Shown here piece by piece: positions 60,238 through 64,000 of a stretch of 64,000 bases of DNA; position 1 is the first letter of the stretch, and each line of letters starts with the position of its first letter. The translations under genes and the position numbers were made by a program. This DNA comes from Porphyromonas endodontalis ATCC 35406 (lineage in GTDB: Bacteria; Bacteroidota; Bacteroidia; Bacteroidales; Porphyromonadaceae). The stretch spans positions 186,001-250,000 of the forward strand of contig NZ_ACNN01000005.1 of NCBI RefSeq assembly GCF_000174815.1. The letters are read 5' to 3'. The notes below the pieces were generated by a model. It ran no database searches. It was given only the letters and a program-made list of their open reading frames with translations, and had not been told where the DNA came from.

Positions 60238-62121
60238 TTAATTGCCCAGCTCTGAGAGTTCGAGCCAACGCATGGTCTTTTCGTCTAATTCGTTACTTAG
60301 GAGTTGATATTGCGCTCCGGCTTTTTGTAGCTCATCTGATGCGAGAGCTCCCGAAGACATACGCTCTTCTAAGTTTTTGATCTCGGCCTCTAAGAGGGGC
60401 AAATCCTTCTCTAGTTGCAAAAACTCTTGCTCCTCTTTGTACGACCGCTTAGCCTTTCGCTCTTGTTGAGGTTTCCTATTTGTCGTTTCTGCATTGGCTT
60501 TAGCTTGGGTGGGTTGAGCCTTTTGTTCCGCTTGGATTTGGGCTTGGCGAGCATTGTCCCACTCCCGATACTGTGTATAGTTGCCGGGGAAGTCACGCAC
60601 AACTCCATCCCCTTCGAAGACAAAGAGATGGTCTACTAAGCTATCCATGAAGAAGCGATCGTGACTAACCACGATAAGGCACCCTTTGAATTCTCTTAGA
60701 TACTCCTCAAGGATACCCAGGGTAAGCAAGTCAAGGTCGTTCGTTGGCTCATCGAGGACTAAAAAGTTGGGGTTGGTGAGCAAAACGGTGCAAAGATAGA
60801 GCCGGCGTAGCTCTCCTCCACTCAACTTGCAGATAGGGGTATATTGTCTCTCGGGTGAGAAGGCAAAGCGTGTGAGTAGTTGGGAAGCCGAGAGTAGCCC
60901 CTCGCCGTGTGGGTCTCGTATCACCTCTGCCAAGTCTGTAATGGCTTCGATCACTCGCTTCTCGGGATCAAATTTTGCGCCTTGCTGACTGAAGTAGCCG
61001 AAGTGCACTGTCTCGCCAATCTCAAAAAATCCTTCGTCGGGCTTAATCTCTCCGAGCAAAAGTTTTAAGAACGTAGTTTTGCCCACGCCATTGGCTCCTA
61101 CAATTCCCACTTTGTCGTAGCGAGCAAAGGTGTAGGAGAAGTGCTGTAAGATCTTTTTTTCTCCGTAAGCGAGGGATACGTTGTGAGCTGTAAAGATTTT
61201 GTTGCCGATATAGGCCCGTTGGCTATCTATCTCTGTCGCTTTCTCCTCGCGGGGTGGCTCTGTTAGCTTCTTTAGTTCGTAAAAAGCATCTTTGCGAGCC
61301 TTCTGTTTTCCCCCTCGTGCTTGAGGTTGGCGAAGCATCCACTCCAGCTCTCGCCGGTATAAGTTATTGGCTTTTTGTACCGCAGTGCGCTCTAGTTCTA
61401 GTCGCTCAGCCCTACGCTCTAAATACTGATCGAAGGTGCAGGCATAGCTATGTACGCCCGAAGGAGTCAATTCGAGGAACGAATCGCAGACGCTCTCTAG
61501 GAAGTAGCGGTCGTGTGTTACCATTAGCAGCATTAGTTTACTGCGCTCTAGATAGTGCTGTAACCACTCAATGGCATCCAAATCTAGGTGATTGGTAGGT
61601 TCGTCTAGGATTAGTAAATCCGGTTCTGATAGGAGTATCCCGGCTAAGGCAATGCGCTTCTGCTCCCCTCCGCTCAGGGACTGCGTGGAGCGTGAGAGAT
61701 CCGGAACGGAAAGCTTATGGAGTATCTCCTCAGTGCGTCTCTCGTAATCCCAAGCTCCTAGGGCGTCCATTTCGGGGAGCAACTTCTCTAGGGTCTCGCT
61801 ATCGTCTGCCTCTACAGCCTCTCGCCAGCAACCCACGAGATGGGGTACTTTGTCCATGGGGTTGAAGCAAGTATCGAGTATTGTTTTCCCCTCGGGCAGA
61901 TGAGGACGCTGTGGTAGGTAGGCTATGCGTAAGTCCTTCCTCGTTGTGATAGTACCACTATCGGGGGTTTCTTCTCCTGTGATGATACGAAGCAAAGTCG
62001 TTTTTCCTGTACCATTGGCGGCTATCAATCCACACTTCTCCCCCTCTGCTATGGAGAAAGAAACATCCTGGAAGAGTAGGCGGTCTCCGTATGATTTGGA
62101 GAGTTGTTCAACTTGGATCAT
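60238..62121 (-). CDS. uup: ABC-F family ATPase (Uup-like)
   Basis: This 627-residue protein has two ABC domains and no membrane part: Walker A GLIAANGTGKTTL and GIVGANGVGKTTF, signatures LSGGEQKRIAL and LSGGELRRLYL, Walker B LLILDEPTNHLD and FLVLDEPTNDLD. A linker with many charged residues joins them, and the C-terminus is a coiled coil (about 555-620), as in Uup. ABC-F proteins act on the ribosome; Uup-type is linked to translation or genome stability. Confidence 0.9.
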   Translation of the reverse strand: MIQVEQLSKSYGDRLLFQDVSFSIAEGEKCGLIAANGTGKTTLLRIITGEETPDSGTITTRKDLRIAYLPQRPHLPEGKTILDTCFNPMDKVPHLVGCWREAVEADDSETLEKLLPEMDALGAWDYERRTEEILHKLSVPDLSRSTQSLSGGEQKRIALAGILLSEPDLLILDEPTNHLDLDAIEWLQHYLERSKLMLLMVTHDRYFLESVCDSFLELTPSGVHSYACTFDQYLERRAERLELERTAVQKANNLYRRELEWMLRQPQARGGKQKARKDAFYELKKLTEPPREEKATEIDSQRAYIGNKIFTAHNVSLAYGEKKILQHFSYTFARYDKVGIVGANGVGKTTFLKLLLGEIKPDEGFFEIGETVHFGYFSQQGAKFDPEKRVIEAITDLAEVIRDPHGEGLLSASQLLTRFAFSPERQYTPICKLSGGELRRLYLCTVLLTNPNFLVLDEPTNDLDLLTLGILEEYLREFKGCLIVVSHDRFFMDSLVDHLFVFEGDGVVRDFPGNYTQYREWDNARQAQIQAEQKAQPTQAKANAETTNRKPQQERKAKRSYKEEQEFLQLEKDLPLLEAEIKNLEERMSSGALASDELQKAGAQYQLLSNELDEKTMRWLELSELGN

Positions 62122-62145
62122 ATACCTCTCGGAAGAATAAAAGTC

Positions 62146-62946
62146 CTATTTTTCACCCTTAGCTTGAGCGATCTGTTGTGCGTACTTTTGGGCAAGTGCG
62201 TCAATATCGCTGACGCACTTTACCGTATGTTTTCCATTGAACCGCCCAAAACGCACCTGCTTATTACGGTAATATTGAGGCTGATTCATCTTGAGAATAA
62301 AGGACTTAACCTCTTCCCAAACCAGCGGATTAGCTCCATGCTTTTGGGCTACGCGACAGGCATCGTGGATATGGCCACTACCACATACATAGGAGGCTAA
62401 AGCAAAAAGTTCTCGGTCTCGCAATGTGGAGACATGGTTAAATTCCTTAGCAAAAGCATCCAGACAAGAGGCGGCAACCCGCACAGAAGTGGTAGCGTCT
62501 CGCAACTGAGATGCACTTACTCCAAAACGCCGTCCTGTAGAGGGAAGTATACCCATAAGTCCGATAGCTACGGCTCTACCACCGCCTACATGAGGTTGGA
62601 ACTTCGACTCGTGATAGGCTATAGCTGCCAGATACCACCAGTCCCAACCGATTCGTTTTGCCTCTTTGATAAACAAATGGTCGTACGCAGAAATTACGCC
62701 CTTTCCCTCTTCTTCTTCAATGCTATTAGACAAGATGTTTAGTGAGGGTTGCGAGGGGGAAAGAATATGTTGCTCTATAAGTATTGCCTCCATGGCTTGG
62801 GTGATGGCGCCAAGAGAGGGTGGGGGTGCAGCCCACAGCCCCCCAACATTTAGAAGGGCGAGGGAACAAAACAGAACTACCCCATAGCGTCTGAAAACGC
62901 ATGAGGTAGCAAATTTTTTTGATGTCCTTAATCGAATTTTTCGCAT
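62146..62946 (-). CDS. Exported lytic transglycosylase (SLT domain)
   Basis: This 266-residue protein starts at ATG 62946; a TTG at 63033 would overlap rlmD. It has a signal peptide (basic start MRKIRLRTSKK, hydrophobic core, cleavage near LWA). The SLT domain has the catalytic Glu in AAIAYHESKFQP and GLMGILPSTGRRFG, resembling the catalytic domain of MltF. It cleaves peptidoglycan glycan strands. It lies 84 bp after rlmD and 24 bp before the ABC-F gene. Confidence 0.87.
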   Translation of the reverse strand: MRKIRLRTSKKFATSCVFRRYGVVLFCSLALLNVGGLWAAPPPSLGAITQAMEAILIEQHILSPSQPSLNILSNSIEEEEGKGVISAYDHLFIKEAKRIGWDWWYLAAIAYHESKFQPHVGGGRAVAIGLMGILPSTGRRFGVSASQLRDATTSVRVAASCLDAFAKEFNHVSTLRDRELFALASYVCGSGHIHDACRVAQKHGANPLVWEEVKSFILKMNQPQYYRNKQVRFGRFNGKHTVKCVSDIDALAQKYAQQIAQAKGEK

Positions 62947-63029
62947 CAGGTTTTGTTTTAGTTCATACTGTCTCTCTTGGGGGGCTGCTCTTTTGATTGG
63001 GAGAACTTTTTCCCCTTGGGAGATTCTTC

Positions 63030-64000
63030 TCAAGTATGCTCCAGTAGCATTACGTTCTCCACGTGGTGCGTGTGAGGGAACATATCTACAGGTTGTACTT
63101 TGAGTACTCGGTATCCACCCTCAACGAGGAGAGCGGCATCGCGAGCTTGCGTGGCAGGATTGCAACTAACGTAGACAATACGAGGGGGAGCTGCACCCAG
63201 AAGGGTTTTAATCACATCGGGATGCATCCCGGCTCGAGGGGGATCCGTAATTACCACGTCGGGGGCTCCATGACGGGCAATTAACTCGGGGGTAAGGATA
63301 TCCTTCATGTCCCCCGCATAAAAAATGGTGTTATCGATTTTGTTTACTTGGCTATTGAGATGAGCATCTTCTATCGCCTCCGGTATATACTCAATACCCA
63401 CTACTTTCTTTGCATCGCGGGCAACAAAGTTGGCAATAGTACCTGTGCCCGTATAGAGGTCGTAGACGATCTCTTCTCCCGTGAGCCCTGCAAAAGAACG
63501 AGCTACTCGGTATAACTCTAGAGCTTGATGGCTATTGGTTTGATAGAAAGATTTGGGACCAATGCGGAAAGTTAAGCCCTCCATCTCTTCTTCTATGAAG
63601 GGGCTCCCGTAGTAGGTCTCTACAGAAAGGTCGGTAAAAGTATCGTTGAGCTTTGTATTGATAACGTAGAGAAGCGAATTAACCTCGGGGAATTCGTGAT
63701 GGATAGCCGCGAGTAGTTCCTCTCTGTCGTGCGCTTTCTCGTGGGCAAAAGCAACCAAAACCATGGTATGCCCCTTGCTGGTTGTGCGAATCATGAGGGT
63801 ACGCATTCCCCCCTCTTGTGCCCTAAGGTCGTAAAAGGGATAACGCTCAATACGCTCCAAACAATAGGCTCGAACAAAGTTGCGAATGCGGTTGCTTAGC
63901 TCGTTCCCGAGGTGGCACTCCTCAATGTCTAGTACCTTATCAAACTTTCCCGGGATGTGGAATCCTAATCCGCTATTATCGGCTTCTCCTAACCCTTCTG
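63030..64000 (-). CDS. rlmD: 23S rRNA (uracil-1939-C5)-methyltransferase, N-terminus cut off
   Basis: The frame is open to the right edge, giving 323 codons of the C-terminal part; the TRAM domain lies outside. Visible motifs are GLGFHIPGKFDKVLDIEEC, FYQTNSHQALELY, DLYTGTGTIANFVA, TDPPRAGMHPDV and the catalytic Cys in YVSCNPATQARD, followed by the terminal base Glu in HVENVMLLE. It uses SAM to methylate uracil in 23S rRNA. RlmD versus a related RlmCD-type specificity cannot be fixed without the front part. First gene seen of the minus run. Confidence 0.9.
   Translation of the reverse strand, partial: EGLGEADNSGLGFHIPGKFDKVLDIEECHLGNELSNRIRNFVRAYCLERIERYPFYDLRAQEGGMRTLMIRTTSKGHTMVLVAFAHEKAHDREELLAAIHHEFPEVNSLLYVINTKLNDTFTDLSVETYYGSPFIEEEMEGLTFRIGPKSFYQTNSHQALELYRVARSFAGLTGEEIVYDLYTGTGTIANFVARDAKKVVGIEYIPEAIEDAHLNSQVNKIDNTIFYAGDMKDILTPELIARHGAPDVVITDPPRAGMHPDVIKTLLGAAPPRIVYVSCNPATQARDAALLVEGGYRVLKVQPVDMFPHTHHVENVMLLEHT

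Noticed and set aside
1-64000. CRISPR array, insertion sequence, prophage or defence system
   Set aside because: No regularly spaced repeats, transposase, integrase, phage or restriction genes were found; nearly all genes are core functions on consistent gene runs.

Overview
The window reads as a chromosomal segment of a Bacteroidales bacterium, most likely Porphyromonas or a close relative. The evidence is many -7 boxes of the Bacteroidetes form TAnnTTTG, an almost complete lack of Shine-Dalgarno sequences, beta-barrel and lipoprotein families typical of the phylum, and gene neighbourhoods I associate with Porphyromonas (Fur homologue next to purA, methionine gamma-lyase, acyl-CoA dehydrogenase with EtfAB, sigma-54 regulator-lptE-TPR-secG). 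The genus is an inference; no rRNA is present to confirm it.

Layout. 1-3.4 kb: edge of a membrane protein, an outer-membrane barrel, a SemiSWEET half-transporter, a DUF481-like barrel and tRNA-Ser(GCU). 3.4-4.1 kb: gene-poor, with a compact promoter-to-terminator unit that looks like a small RNA. 4.1-10.6 kb: acyltransferase, nitrilase-family amidase, PIN-PhoH ATPase, panE, copper ATPase. 10.9-19 kb: methionine gamma-lyase, rsmI, coiled-coil lipoprotein, YjjG phosphatase, PepSY-TM protein, mntP, two lipoproteins. 19-25.8 kb: Fur-family regulator, purA, folC, MFS transporter, transketolase. 26.2-34.3 kb: rsmA (minus), then flippase-like protein, pepD, fabD, trxB, SIMPL protein, TPR/PD40 protein, nucleoside phosphorylase. 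34.6-37.8 kb: sigma-54 activator, lptE, TPR protein, secG, tRNA-Asn.

38-43.1 kb is a probable five-gene minus-strand operon pdxH-tsaB-etfB-etfA-acyl-CoA dehydrogenase with one promoter and one terminator. It is divergent from sdaA. 44.7-46.9 kb: mscL and fhs. 47.3-52.9 kb (plus): queA, HMA copper-binding protein, panC, GH10-like lipoprotein, hemW, ferredoxin. 53.1-57 kb: GH29 fucosidase, an unknown lipoprotein, efp. 57.2-64 kb is a tight minus-strand run rlmD, lytic transglycosylase, ABC-F ATPase, LolE-type permease, GNAT, degenerate methyltransferase-like protein, cobalamin adenosyltransferase, DUF2795 protein. The metabolic picture is an anaerobe fermenting amino acids and peptides (PepD, serine deaminase, methionine gamma-lyase, an acyl-CoA dehydrogenase/Etf module, formate-THF ligase) with some capacity for host glycans (fucosidase).

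Almost all genes are recognisable core genes. I see no insertion sequence, prophage, CRISPR array or defence island. The least explained material is small or non-coding: the putative small RNA at 3.5 kb, a 73-bp hairpin repeat present at 10.7 and 47.1 kb, a wider family of AT-rich intergenic tracts with shared 14-22 bp cores, two long inverted repeats flanking the DUF4878 lipoprotein gene, a structured leader before methionine gamma-lyase, and a methyltransferase-like protein that has lost its SAM-binding motif.
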